A stretch of 64,000 bases of DNA from Flavisolibacter nicotianae (GTDB taxonomy: Bacteria; Bacteroidota; Bacteroidia; Chitinophagales; Chitinophagaceae): contig NZ_RBCI01000003.1 of the NCBI RefSeq assembly GCF_003628535.1, forward strand, positions 124,001-188,000. Reading direction: 5' to 3'. Below the pieces are notes generated by a model that made no database searches, was not told the origin of the DNA, and saw nothing but the letters and a program-made list of their open reading frames with translations. This document shows, piece after piece, positions 8,392 to 17,722 of this stretch; within the stretch, counting starts at the first letter, position 1; each line of letters opens with the position of its first letter. The translations under genes were made by a program, and so were the position numbers.

Positions 8392-10035
8392 TTACTGGAT
8401 AATGACCTTGGTGGTTTGCACAGTTTTGTCGCTGACCACGCGGATGATATAGAGGCCTTTGGCCTTGTTGGAAAGGTTCATCTCCACGGTGCGGGTTTGT
8501 TCGGCATTCACCCGCTTTTGCTCCACCACCACGCCGCGGCTGTCAAGGACCTGCAGGTGGACGGCAGAGGAAGCGAACCGTTGCAGCTGCACCTGGAACT
8601 GCCCGTGGCTCGGGTTGGGATAGGCCACCACCAGCGGGGTTGCCCTTTCTGCAGTCTGCTGGTCCCTGCCTTTGACAAAGGGTACCCGGATCTCACAGGG
8701 TCCTACCAGTTTCACCATTCTTTGCACGGGATCCGACTGGCAACCCGTGGCGTCTTTGAGCCGCAAGGTATAGGTACCAGGCATCAGTCCCTGGAAGGAA
8801 TAGCCCGTCGCTGGTCCCTCTACGTAGGTCGCGCCGCCGTCGATGGAGTACTGGAACGGTGCGGTGCCCGAAGTGGGAATAATGGTGATCAGGCCGGGAC
8901 TGCCGCAGAAGGCGTCCAGCACAATGGTCAAATCGTTGCGGAAGGTGGGTGGAGTGCAGTGCGTGCACGGATATAACACCCTCACTTCTTTTGTCACGAC
9001 AGCCGACTCACAGCCACCGGCGTCTTTGAGGCGCAACCGGTACGTGCCCGCTGCCAGGCCCTGGAAGGAATAACCGGTCGAGGGACCTTCAACATACGTT
9101 GTACCCCCATCGATGGAATACTGGAACGGTGCCGTACCCGAAGTGGGAATGATGGTGATCAGCCCGTCGTTGCCACACTCGCTTGCATCCAGCACAATCG
9201 TCAAATCGTTGCGGAAGGTGGGTGGAGTGCAGGTGGCTAAGGGCTCACCATAAATAAAATCATCCATCACAACCAGGTCTGTTGAAGGAAGATTTTCAAT
9301 AACACCGGCACCCAAAGCAGCATTGCCTGCCGTGATTCGTACCCGTGCGATCATCGGTACCGGGTACGATACACCCAGAAAGGAAAAAGTTTCGTTGCCA
9401 GGGGCAGAAGGCACCTGGAATGTACCCAGCGAATTGTTGTTCCGGTCGAAAAGCTGGATGCTGGTTGAATTGGAAAGATCAACATCCGAAAAAACAACGC
9501 CAAAGCCGCGTGTCAGCGCCGGCGTAGCGGTGCCGGCCACAAAGAAGTTTACATCCATTATGTTGCTGTTCAGGGCGGTAAAGAGACGCAGTGGCGAAAA
9601 GGGGGCGAAGAGCGTTGGATAGGTTGGATTGATGGTACCAAATTCGGGTGGGGCAACCGCCGGGTTGGCGCTGACCTGGAAACCCGTTCCCGGCGTGGAA
9701 AAAACAACGCCCCGCGGCGAGTTGACATTGAAAAAGTTGGCGGGAAGGTTGTTGGGTGCCGACAGGGCATCGGGCACGCCGTCCCAGTTGATTTCGCGTC
9801 TGACACCGCCAAAGCTCCCGTTTGCTCCGGCTACAACGCCGCCTCCAAGTTCAGCTCTGAACTGGTCGCGGGCAGGTGTGATGGCGGCTGCCGAAGGCCC
9901 GGCTGCGATTGTTACCACCTGGCTGAAAACAGCGGCTGGCAGCAGGGAGAAGACCATGTAAAAGACGAGGCAGAAGATGACCGTGTGCGGCTGCAAATGC
10001 CGCTTCTCGGGGAACGATTGTAAAGCAGATTTCAT
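8392..10035 (-). CDS. Secreted SprB-repeat protein with T9SS sorting domain
   Basis: A 547-residue protein. ATG 10035 gives a long signal peptide ending near AAVFSQ; the 92-residue upstream extension of the frame is Cys-rich and unlikely to be translated. Residues about 40-260 form a beta-rich domain I do not recognise. Two near-identical 91-residue SprB-type repeats follow, each with the pattern TSGTAPFQYSIDGG...GYSFQGL...GTY.LRLKDA.GC. The last about 80 residues are a T9SS type A sorting domain (PNPSHGQFQVQL ... GLYIIRVVSDKTVQTTKVI). The protein is therefore probably exported across the outer membrane and attached to the cell surface or released. Confidence 0.9.
   Translation of the reverse strand: MKSALQSFPEKRHLQPHTVIFCLVFYMVFSLLPAAVFSQVVTIAAGPSAAAITPARDQFRAELGGGVVAGANGSFGGVRREINWDGVPDALSAPNNLPANFFNVNSPRGVVFSTPGTGFQVSANPAVAPPEFGTINPTYPTLFAPFSPLRLFTALNSNIMDVNFFVAGTATPALTRGFGVVFSDVDLSNSTSIQLFDRNNNSLGTFQVPSAPGNETFSFLGVSYPVPMIARVRITAGNAALGAGVIENLPSTDLVVMDDFIYGEPLATCTPPTFRNDLTIVLDASECGNDGLITIIPTSGTAPFQYSIDGGTTYVEGPSTGYSFQGLAAGTYRLRLKDAGGCESAVVTKEVRVLYPCTHCTPPTFRNDLTIVLDAFCGSPGLITIIPTSGTAPFQYSIDGGATYVEGPATGYSFQGLMPGTYTLRLKDATGCQSDPVQRMVKLVGPCEIRVPFVKGRDQQTAERATPLVVAYPNPSHGQFQVQLQRFASSAVHLQVLDSRGVVVEQKRVNAEQTRTVEMNLSNKAKGLYIIRVVSDKTVQTTKVIIQ
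8700..9240 (-). repeat. Two 273-bp direct repeats coding SprB domains
   Basis: The two units share long identical blocks; for example the stretch beginning TCAAATCGTTGCGG occurs at 8928 and at 9201, giving a period of 273 bases (91 codons). Near identity at DNA level points to a recent duplication or to ongoing gene conversion. Confidence 0.85.
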
Positions 10036-10449
10036 ATTGAAGGTTTTGTGTTTTGAGATGTAAGGAAGGCAGGAAAACGAAGGTGCAAACCCGGGAGGCG
10101 AGTGGCAGGCTGGCGCCGAGGATGCAACGGGCAGGCCGCTTTTGATGCAACACATCATATCCATAGTCAGTTCATTAAATGATGAATGGATATCAGATTT
10201 GCTTTTGGTATTTTTCGGGTAGGTAAGTGCGTGAAAGAAGAACAGCTTTAAATTAAGCAATCCCGTGAAGACTGCCAAGCAATAACGGCCGTGCGCAGAC
10301 TTACATCCCAAACAGATTAACCGTTGTGCAGGAAATGAAATGTTTGTCAGCAGAAACTAGTGAGTAGGAGTTGCTGGCGTTACTGTTTTATCAAATGACG
10401 TTTGTCAGGATTGGCAACAACAAAATTTGTGAAGGCACCAGCTACCCGG
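10036..10449. other. Intergenic region without recognised gene
   Basis: These 414 bases separate two minus-strand genes and should hold the promoter of the SprB-repeat gene. I see no TAnnTTTG match on the minus strand, no RNA gene and no terminator hairpin; only weak inverted symmetry near 10170-10190. Confidence 0.5.
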
Positions 10450-11415
10450 TTAGACCGTGATCTCCAGTGTTGCAGGTGTTTTTTCTTTTTGATAAACCTT
10501 CCGGACCTGGTAGGTTTTTTTGCTTTGCGATTCGTAGTAGGTGCGAACCGCAATTTCCGCCAGGATACCGATCGTAATCAACTGAATGCCGCCCAGCAAA
10601 AAAATCAGTCCGAGGATCAGCATTGGCTTTCCCCAGATGTCATGGCCGAGAATCTTCAACACCAGCAGGTAGGCATTGATCAGGATTCCAAGACCAAGCG
10701 AAATAAAGCCGATGGTGCCAAACAGGTGCATCGGCTTTTGCATATAGCGGCGGAAAAAAACCATTAGCACCAGGTCGGACAGAACGCGGAAGGTGCGGCC
10801 GATGCCGTATTTGCTTTTCCCGAATTTTCGCGGGTGGTGTTTCACATCCACCTGCGTAATGCGGGCTCCCTGCAGCTTGGCCAGCACCGGGATAAAGCGG
10901 TGCAATTCGCCGTAGAGGCCCAGGTCTTCGGCAATTTCTTTTTTGAAAATTTTCAGTGTACAGCCATAGTCCTTGATGTAAACGCCTGTCAGCCGGCGGA
11001 TAAGCGCATTGGCAATTTTACTCGGGATTTTGCGCAGCACCATGCCGTCTTTCCGGTTTTTGCGGTTGCCGGCAACCACGTCCCAGTCTTCGCGTTTCAG
11101 CAGGTCGAGCATGAACGGGATATCGGTTGGGTCATTTTGCAGGTCGCCGTCAAGCAGCGCCACATAGGTTCCGGTTGCATGGTCGATGCCCGCTGTCATA
11201 GCGGTACTTTGGCCGTAGTTCTTGCGCAGCTCTACGAGCACCGTCCTGTCATCGGCATTTTCCACGATGCGTTTGCGGGTTTGATCCGAAGAGCCGTCAT
11301 CAACCAGGATCAGTTCATAATCAAAATCCACCAGGGCACTGCGCACCGCGTCGAGAAGAGGCTTGATATTGTCCTCTTCATTCATCACCGGGATGACAAG
11401 CGAAAGTTCTTTCAT
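10450..11415 (-). CDS. Family 2 glycosyltransferase, polyprenyl-phosphate type
   Basis: A 321-residue protein with a GT-A catalytic domain: SLVIPVMNEEDNI at the start, the nucleotide-sugar motif DDGSSD (39-44), and the metal-binding LDGDLQNDP (88-96). Two hydrophobic helices at about 235-260 and 270-295 anchor it in the inner membrane. This layout is typical of the DPM1 / ArnC / GtrB-like enzymes that transfer a sugar from a nucleotide donor to undecaprenyl phosphate. The sugar cannot be inferred. The gene stands alone. Confidence 0.9.
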   Translation of the reverse strand: MKELSLVIPVMNEEDNIKPLLDAVRSALVDFDYELILVDDGSSDQTRKRIVENADDRTVLVELRKNYGQSTAMTAGIDHATGTYVALLDGDLQNDPTDIPFMLDLLKREDWDVVAGNRKNRKDGMVLRKIPSKIANALIRRLTGVYIKDYGCTLKIFKKEIAEDLGLYGELHRFIPVLAKLQGARITQVDVKHHPRKFGKSKYGIGRTFRVLSDLVLMVFFRRYMQKPMHLFGTIGFISLGLGILINAYLLVLKILGHDIWGKPMLILGLIFLLGGIQLITIGILAEIAVRTYYESQSKKTYQVRKVYQKEKTPATLEITV

Positions 11416-11644
11416 ACAAGCCGCAAAAGTAAGTGATTGGCTACAGATAGGATCCCGGCAGGAGGTTCAGAACGTTAACGGAAGGTTGAAGTTGTGCCAG
11501 TCATTTTGCCCTATTCTGCGCTGCGGTACTGCTAACAGAGTGGCCTGTTTCATTTTGCTGCATGATGCCCGCCAGGGAACGAAATGAGCGACTTCCCCGA
11601 AAGCAGCGGTTTCTGGCCACGCAAAATGCAGTTGTCCGATACAA

Positions 11645-11671
11645 AAAAGCTGCCCCAGTGGGACAGCTTTT
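11645..11671 (-). terminator. Terminator of the beta-barrel protein gene
   Basis: AAAAGCTG and CAGCTTTT pair as a stem extended by CCC/GGG across one mismatch, with loop AGT; on the minus strand the hairpin is followed by six T. Confidence 0.8.
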
Positions 11672-11690
11672 CAAGTCACGTTTGCCTGCT

Positions 11691-12365
11691 TTAAAACCGG
11701 TAGCCCAGGGAAAGGCCAAAGCCGGTGTTGCGGTACCGCGTTTTGTCGGATGTGTTGTCGCTGCCGGTATCCGGGTTGATGTCTTTCAGGCCCAGTTGCG
11801 CTTTCAGGTTCAGCGAAAGCTTGTTTGCAAATTCATAACCGGCCATGAAGTTGGCCCCTGCATCGGTCTTGCGCAATTGCACGGTGTTGCCCGGCACGGT
11901 GCCGTCGTATTTGTCTTTGTAAACCACGCTGGCCGAGCTGCCATCCGGGTTGGTAACGTTGCCGCCAAGACCAATACCCAAATAAGGTCCAAAGCCCAGC
12001 ATAAAATTGCCTGTTCCCAAAACGGGTTTGTACACAAGGCTAAGCGGGATGTCCAGGTAGTTTAAGGTCGTCTTGATACCGCCTTGCGTTTCGCTTCCTT
12101 TCTGGGTAAAGTCAACGCCGGGTTGCACGTAAACACCACCACCCAGCGGGATGGCCACATCCACGCCGCCACTGAAACCCGTGTGCAGTTTGTTGTTCAA
12201 TTCCGTTCCATTGGCTGTTTTCCCGTTAATGTTGTACATATTGGCGCCGGCATGAATTCCCACGGTGGTCCCGGTTTCTTTTGTCATCGACACTGATTTT
12301 TGCTGGGCTGTCGCCGTCAAAATCAAGGCGCTCAAGGCACCTGCTGTCATCACGATTTTTTTCAT
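11691..12365 (-). CDS. Outer-membrane beta-barrel protein (porin-like)
   Basis: A 224-residue protein with a signal peptide (KKIVMTAGALSALILTATAQ) and a mature part rich in alternating beta strands with aromatic ends, closing with GFGLSLGYRF, a typical C-terminal beta signal. The segments GIHAGANMYNINGK and VYVQPGVDFTQKGSE match the outer-membrane beta-barrel (OMP_b-brl_2 / PorT-like) group common in Bacteroidota. A function beyond an eight-strand barrel cannot be given. Confidence 0.88.
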   Translation of the reverse strand: MKKIVMTAGALSALILTATAQQKSVSMTKETGTTVGIHAGANMYNINGKTANGTELNNKLHTGFSGGVDVAIPLGGGVYVQPGVDFTQKGSETQGGIKTTLNYLDIPLSLVYKPVLGTGNFMLGFGPYLGIGLGGNVTNPDGSSASVVYKDKYDGTVPGNTVQLRKTDAGANFMAGYEFANKLSLNLKAQLGLKDINPDTGSDNTSDKTRYRNTGFGLSLGYRF

Positions 12366-12486
12366 AGCTTTTACTTGTTTACGATTGTTGGTTTGTATTC
12401 TTTAGTGATGTCCGTGGGACAGGCCATGGCCTGTCCCTGCTTGTTTTTACTTCGATCGTCGATATTCCTCGTCCATCTGCTGTTCG

Positions 12487-13161
12487 CTAGCGTTTGCTTG
12501 CTTCCCGCTTTGCATCCGCTTTCATTTTTTCGTTGGCCGTGATCACGAATTCAACGCGGCGGTTTTGCGACCGGCCATCCTCGGTGTCGTTGCTGGCAAT
12601 GGGATCGCTTTCGCCCATGCCTTTGGCGGATAAGCGGCTGCCCGCGATGCTGCGTGTGCGCAAATAACCAATGACGGCATTGGCCCTACGTTCGGAAAGC
12701 GCCTGGTTGTACGAATCGGTTCCCTTGCTGTCTGTGTGTCCAATCACTTCGATGTTGGTGTCGGGATAGTGGTTGAGCACATTCACTAGTTTGTCCAGAT
12801 TTCTTTGGGCGCTGCTACCCAGGTCTGCGCTGTTAAAGGCAAACAGGACTTTCTCTTTAAACTTGATAACGATGCCTTCTCCCTCCCTGCGCACTTCCGC
12901 ATCACCGAGAACCTTTTTCATTTCTTCGGCCTGCTGGTCCATCTTCTTGCCGATAATGGCGCCGGCCACACCGCCTACGGTTGCACCAATGATGGCACCC
13001 ATGGCCGTGTTGCCTGTTGCCTTGCCAATGACAGCGCCTATGGCGCCACCGCCGGCAGCGCCGATCACCGCACCTTTTTGACTGCGGCTGGCTGTTTTAC
13101 ATCCTGAAAGCAGCATTCCGAAAAGAGCAGTTGCCAGCGTAAGATTTCTGATAGTTTTCAT
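12487..13161 (-). CDS. OmpA-family lipoprotein with glycine zipper
   Basis: A 224-residue protein. ATG 13161 gives a lipoprotein signal with lipobox LLSGC; the 16-residue upstream extension is rejected. Residues about 28-75 form a glycine zipper (GAVIGAAGGGAIGAVIGKATG and a second GAIIGATVGGVAGAIIG run) that may insert into or oligomerise in a membrane. Residues about 100-215 form an OmpA C-terminal domain with LFAFNSADL, EVIGHTDSKGTDSYNQALSERRA and SQNRRVEFVI, which binds peptidoglycan. The protein probably links outer membrane and cell wall, like YiaD. Confidence 0.92.
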   Translation of the reverse strand: MKTIRNLTLATALFGMLLSGCKTASRSQKGAVIGAAGGGAIGAVIGKATGNTAMGAIIGATVGGVAGAIIGKKMDQQAEEMKKVLGDAEVRREGEGIVIKFKEKVLFAFNSADLGSSAQRNLDKLVNVLNHYPDTNIEVIGHTDSKGTDSYNQALSERRANAVIGYLRTRSIAGSRLSAKGMGESDPIASNDTEDGRSQNRRVEFVITANEKMKADAKREASKR

Positions 13162-13491
13162 GGTCGTTCTTTGGCCGGAAAGATTTCCAAACACCATACC
13201 ACTCAACAAGTAAAATCTGCCGGTGCAAAGGGTTTTTTAGAAAGCTTTAAGAGAATGTGAATAAATCGCAGGTTACCAACAGGGAGGTGAACGGTCGGGG
13301 AATGAATCATGAAAAAGGAGTAATGAGTAAGAGATCTTTTCATTCACCACGTATTGCTTGTCTGGCGCAGGAAAGAAAATTTATTTCTGGATTCGCTTTT
13401 CCTGCAAGAGCAGGGTAAGGAATGGATTGCACAAGCGGAAATAAAAAAAGGGGCTGCGACTGCAAGCCCCCCAGGTGGTTCTTCGCATAGG
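13162..13491. other. Intergenic region with a terminator
   Basis: These 330 bases between two minus-strand genes contain the terminator at 13443-13470 for the upstream gene. The rest, which should include the OmpA promoter, shows nothing I can name. Confidence 0.5.
13443..13470 (-). terminator. Terminator of the secreted-protein gene at 13492
   Basis: GGGGCT and AGCCCC pair around a short loop and, on the minus strand, are followed by seven T. Confidence 0.85.
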
Positions 13492-14070
13492 CTATTGTTG
13501 CGGTGTCGCAGGTGTTGCAACAGCAGCATCAGCTTTTGCTCCGGTATACAGAAAGCCTTTGTTTTTTTTTGAAGAGGCAGTCAGCACCGAGGTTGGATCC
13601 GCATCATTAAACGAGCGACCCAGAACGATGGTCAGTTCGTTGGTGTCGGGATTCACATAGAGTGTTCCTTCACTGATTGCTTTTCCGCCTTCGGTTGTTT
13701 GTGCCGGGATTTTATAGGTTGACGGCGCTTTTTTCATCAGGGCTTTGAACTTGCCTTGCGGCAGACCTTCTACCCATACAATGCCTTTGTTTGTTTCATC
13801 CAGCGCGATGGTTACACTGCCAGTGGATGAACCGGCTGCATTGAAGGTTCCGACTGCAGGGAAAATGAGGGCTGCTGTCAGCGTTTCGCTGGTCACCCCT
13901 TGCAGGCGTTCCGGGTGTGCTACATAAGCTTTTCCAATACTGGTATCAGCCAGGACGGTGCTATTGGCAGCGGTGTCATTTACAGGTTGGGTTTGTACAG
14001 GCGTCGTTGTTTGTGCATTGGTGACAACGCCAACGAATAGCGCCAGGGCCACAAGGGCTGTGTTTTTCAT
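13492..14070 (-). CDS. Secreted protein of unknown function
   Basis: A 192-residue protein with a clear signal peptide (KNTALVALALFVGVVTNAQ) followed by a Thr/Pro/Gln-rich linker. The middle (SSTGSVTIALDETNKGIVWVEGLPQGKFKALMKK) superficially resembles the C-terminal domain of RskA-type anti-sigma proteins, where a V-x-V-EGLP element is common, but there is no membrane helix or cytoplasmic part, so an anti-sigma role is not supported. The C-terminus is Ala/Pro/Gln-rich. I do not recognise the family. Confidence 0.78.
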   Translation of the reverse strand: MKNTALVALALFVGVVTNAQTTTPVQTQPVNDTAANSTVLADTSIGKAYVAHPERLQGVTSETLTAALIFPAVGTFNAAGSSTGSVTIALDETNKGIVWVEGLPQGKFKALMKKAPSTYKIPAQTTEGGKAISEGTLYVNPDTNELTIVLGRSFNDADPTSVLTASSKKNKGFLYTGAKADAAVATPATPQQ

Positions 14071-14237
14071 ATGTCTAATTTTTAGGGTTGAAAAAGGTGT
14101 TTGCCCTACTTACATAAAACTGTGCCAGAAAAGAAGAAAAGGTTAAAAACGTTCAATTTTTTTCGTTCGTGCCGAACCGGGTCCGGTGCAGGGAAACCCT
14201 TGCGTATCTTCGCTTTCCCCGATTGGAGAAGCTTTAC

Positions 14238-17105
14238 ATGAAAAAAACAAATGGCACGCCTGTGAACGGCAATCCGGAAGAAGAGTTTATTGAGGTATTT
14301 GGCGCCAAAGAGCACAACCTGAAGAACGTCGATATTTCCATTCCGAAAAATAAATTGGTGGTTATCACCGGGATCAGCGGCAGCGGTAAAAGTTCGCTGG
14401 CCTTCGATACCATTTTTGCAGAAGGACAACGCCGCTACATGGAAACCTTTGGCGCTTATGCCCGCCAGTTTATGGGCGAGATGGAACGTCCCGACGTGGA
14501 TAAGATCACCGGGCTTTCACCCGTGATTTCCATCGAGCAAAAGACCACGAATAAAAACCCGCGTTCTACCGTCGGCACGGTTACCGAGATCTACGATTTC
14601 CTGCGCCTGCTTTTTGCGCGGGCCAGCGAAGCCTATTCGTACAATACCGGGAAAAAAATGGTGCGCTGGAGCGAAGACGAGATTGTGAACAATATCATGG
14701 TGCGGTTCAACGGCGCCAAGATTTCCCTGCTGGCACCACTGGTACGTGGCCGTAAAGGCCATTACCGCGAACTCTTCGAGGAAGTGCGGAAAAAAGGATT
14801 CCTGAAAGTGCGTGTAGATGGTGAGATCAAGGACCTGGCGCCGAAGATGCAGGTTGACCGCTATAAAATTCACGACATCGAGCTGGTGGTGGACCGCCTG
14901 AAGGTGACCAAAGACATGCGCACCCGCATCAGCCAGAGCGTGCAGCAATCGCTGAAGCTTGGCAAGGACCTGATGTTTGTCGTGGCGGAAGACGGGAAAG
15001 GAGAGGCAACCTATTCGAAAGCGCTGATGTGCGAAGACACCGGCCTGTCGTACGAAGAGCCCTCACCCAATTCCTTTTCCTTTAACTCGCCGTACGGTGC
15101 CTGCCCAACCTGCAAGGGACTCGGACAGGTTTATACGGTCGACATGAAGGCGATCATTCCCGACGAGAGTTTAAGCATCAACGAAGGCGGTATTGCGCCG
15201 CTGGGCGGCGAGAGGGAAGCCTATGTCTTCCGGCAGGTGCAGCAACTGGCCCGCAAGGAAAAATTCAGCCTCGACAAACCAGTAAGTGAGTTGTCGCCAA
15301 AAGCACTCAACCTGGTTTTGTTTGGCAAGGCCGAAGGCGGTTCGGAAGAAGACCTGCAGTACGACGATGAAGAGCTCAACGACACGGTGTACAGCGGCGA
15401 ATTTGAAGGCGTGGTGAACCAGGTCAAACGGTGGTTTGCGACCAGCACCAGTGAAGCCATCCAGCGCTGGGCGGAAGGCTTTATGGAACTGACCACCTGC
15501 AAAACCTGCAACGGTACAAGGCTGAAAAAAGAAAGCCTGTGGTTCAAGGTGGATCAGAAGAACATTGCGGAGCTGAGCAACATGGACCTGACCGAGTTGC
15601 GGCAGTGGTTCACCGGCATCGAAAAGCGGCTAAGTGAAAAACAAAATGTGATCGCCAAAGAAATCAATAAAGAGATCCGCGACCGCCTGCAGTTTTTGCT
15701 GGATGTCGGCTTAACCTACCTGACCCTGAACAGGGCAACCCGGACACTGAGCGGCGGCGAATCACAACGCATTCGCCTGGCAACGCAGATCGGGTCGCAG
15801 CTGCAGGGGATTACCTATATCCTCGACGAACCATCGATCGGTTTGCACCAGCGCGACAACCATCGCCTCATCACAGCCCTGAAAAACCTGCGGGATATCG
15901 GCAACTCGGTGCTCGTGGTCGAACACGATAAAGACATTATGCTGGCTTCCGATCACCTGATCGATGTGGGGCCCAAAGCTGGTTATCATGGTGGACGGAT
16001 CATGGCACAGGGCACCCCGGGGGAAGTGCTTCAAAAAGATACACTCACGGCCCATTTCCTCAATGGCGAAAGAGAGATCGCGGTTCCGGACGAACGCAGA
16101 AAGGGAAACGGTAAAACCATCGAGATCAAAGGTGCCGGCGGCAATAATCTGAAGAACGTCAACGTAAAATTTCCGCTGGGAAAATTGATTGTTGTAACCG
16201 GTGTTAGCGGCAGCGGAAAATCAACCCTCATCAACGAAACGCTTTACCCGTTGCTGTCGACGCATTGCTACAACAGCAAGATGACACCGATGCCGTATAA
16301 ATCGGTAAAAGGGCTGGATGAAATTGACAAGGTGATCGAGATTGACCAATCACCGATCGGCCGTACACCGCGAAGCAACCCGGCAACGTATTGCGGGTTT
16401 TTTACCGAGATCAGGACTTTGTTTGCATCGATCCCGGAAGCCAAGATCCGCGGCTACAATGCCGGCCGTTTTTCGTTTAACGTAAAAAGTGGTCGTTGCG
16501 ACATGTGCGAGGGCAGCGGCCTGCGCACCATCGAAATGAATTTCCTGCCCGATGTGTATGTGCATTGCGAAAAATGCAACGGCAAACGCTACAACCGCGA
16601 GACGCTTGAGATCCGGTACAAGGGTAAGTCAATCGCCGATGTGCTGGATATGACGGTGGAAGAAGCGGTCGAGTTTTTCCAGGCCGTTCCTTTTATTCAC
16701 CGCAAGATCAAAGTGCTGGAAGACGTTGGCCTGGGATATATCACGCTGGGACAGTCAGCCGTTACATTGAGCGGGGGAGAAGCCCAACGGGTGAAACTGG
16801 CAACGGAACTGGCCAAACGCGACACGGGCAAAACCTTTTACATTCTCGATGAACCGACGACCGGCCTTCACTTTGAAGATATCCATCACCTGCTCGAAGT
16901 GCTGAATAAACTGGTGGACAGGGGAAATACGGTGCTGGTGATCGAACACAATATGGACGTGATCAAGGTGGCCGATCATATCATCGATCTCGGCCCGGAA
17001 GGCGGATCGGGCGGCGGGAAAATTTTGTTTGAAGGCACACCGGAAGAATTGCTGAAAGTAAAGGAAAGCTTCACCGGGCAGTTTTTGAAAGAGGAGCTGA
17101 AGTAA
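14238..17105 (+). CDS. uvrA: Excinuclease ABC subunit A
   Basis: A 955-residue ABC ATPase that recognises damaged DNA with UvrB in nucleotide excision repair. Both ATP sites are complete: Walker A G45-ISGSGKS and GVSGSGKS near 665, signatures LSGGESQRI and LSGGEAQRV, and Walker B LDEPSIGL / LDEPTTGL. The C-terminal zinc module has CDMC...CEKC. In the N-terminal zinc module the second Cys of the first pair is lost (MCEDTG where CxxCG is usual), although the partner CPTC is present. ATG 14238 follows a plausible leader; the frame extends 23 residues upstream without family similarity. It is monocistronic, with a terminator 65 bases downstream. Confidence 0.95.
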   Translation: MKKTNGTPVNGNPEEEFIEVFGAKEHNLKNVDISIPKNKLVVITGISGSGKSSLAFDTIFAEGQRRYMETFGAYARQFMGEMERPDVDKITGLSPVISIEQKTTNKNPRSTVGTVTEIYDFLRLLFARASEAYSYNTGKKMVRWSEDEIVNNIMVRFNGAKISLLAPLVRGRKGHYRELFEEVRKKGFLKVRVDGEIKDLAPKMQVDRYKIHDIELVVDRLKVTKDMRTRISQSVQQSLKLGKDLMFVVAEDGKGEATYSKALMCEDTGLSYEEPSPNSFSFNSPYGACPTCKGLGQVYTVDMKAIIPDESLSINEGGIAPLGGEREAYVFRQVQQLARKEKFSLDKPVSELSPKALNLVLFGKAEGGSEEDLQYDDEELNDTVYSGEFEGVVNQVKRWFATSTSEAIQRWAEGFMELTTCKTCNGTRLKKESLWFKVDQKNIAELSNMDLTELRQWFTGIEKRLSEKQNVIAKEINKEIRDRLQFLLDVGLTYLTLNRATRTLSGGESQRIRLATQIGSQLQGITYILDEPSIGLHQRDNHRLITALKNLRDIGNSVLVVEHDKDIMLASDHLIDVGPKAGYHGGRIMAQGTPGEVLQKDTLTAHFLNGEREIAVPDERRKGNGKTIEIKGAGGNNLKNVNVKFPLGKLIVVTGVSGSGKSTLINETLYPLLSTHCYNSKMTPMPYKSVKGLDEIDKVIEIDQSPIGRTPRSNPATYCGFFTEIRTLFASIPEAKIRGYNAGRFSFNVKSGRCDMCEGSGLRTIEMNFLPDVYVHCEKCNGKRYNRETLEIRYKGKSIADVLDMTVEEAVEFFQAVPFIHRKIKVLEDVGLGYITLGQSAVTLSGGEAQRVKLATELAKRDTGKTFYILDEPTTGLHFEDIHHLLEVLNKLVDRGNTVLVIEHNMDVIKVADHIIDLGPEGGSGGGKILFEGTPEELLKVKESFTGQFLKEELK

Positions 17106-17170
17106 GAGAAAAAGCCCTCCCTGCCTGCGTTCAATAAATGAGGTAACTATAGAAAGTGATCGTGGTTCTG

Positions 17171-17206
17171 AAACGGCGGTTTCCCCGGTAGGAGAAACCG
17201 CCGTTT
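17171..17206 (+). terminator. Terminator of uvrA
   Basis: A perfect 12-bp stem AAACGGCGGTTT / AAACCGCCGTTT with a 12-base loop, followed by T residues. Confidence 0.85.
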
Positions 17207-17722
17207 TGTGGGTTGCCTACTCGTCGACAACCAGCGGAAGTTGCGTGCTGCGAGCGGCCCACTAATAAGAACCTGTATGTTTTTCGTATTCCCATCTCGT
17301 TTCACCTGTCCTACACTGGTGTGGTCCGTCGATTTCGGTGGTTGCCTGGGGTCAATATCTTCACTTACACGAAAGGCTGGTACAAAAGTTTATCGATAGC
17401 GGTTTGCGTAAATTTTACCTGTATTTCCGGGTCGGTCCCCATAAACGATCATGTTTATGTGTAAACTTCAAAATAATCCACGCTGGTATGGTTGTTTTAT
17501 AATATCTTCCCTATTCTTGTGAAACCGTTTTCCATCTTCCTATTTCTAGACCGCTTTCCGTGTACCCGCCCGACAGTTCAAATTGATTTTATTTGAAGTA
17601 AAGAATTTATCTGTAATGACAGTCCACTTATATGTAAAAATGAGTGCGCTGTTCTGCAATGAATTTTATTGCTTGACCCTGTTGATTTAGTACTTGTAAG
17701 AATGCACCTTAAATACGACACT
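17207..17722. other. Long intergenic leader, no gene recognised
   Basis: About 515 bases lie between the uvrA terminator and the beta-helix gene. The first part has ordinary composition, and from about 17460 the sequence becomes clearly AT-rich, as expected for a promoter region. I found no exact TAnnTTTG element near the start, no tRNA, and no long inverted repeat. Confidence 0.5.

Noticed and set aside
10036-10311. 92-residue upstream extension of the SprB-repeat protein
   Set aside because: It would bury the signal peptide inside the protein; the ATG at 10035 gives a normal export signal.
13492-14070. Anti-sigma factor (RskA-like) assignment
   Set aside because: Only a short V-x-V-EGLP phrase matches; there is no membrane helix, no cytoplasmic sigma-binding part and no sigma gene next to it.
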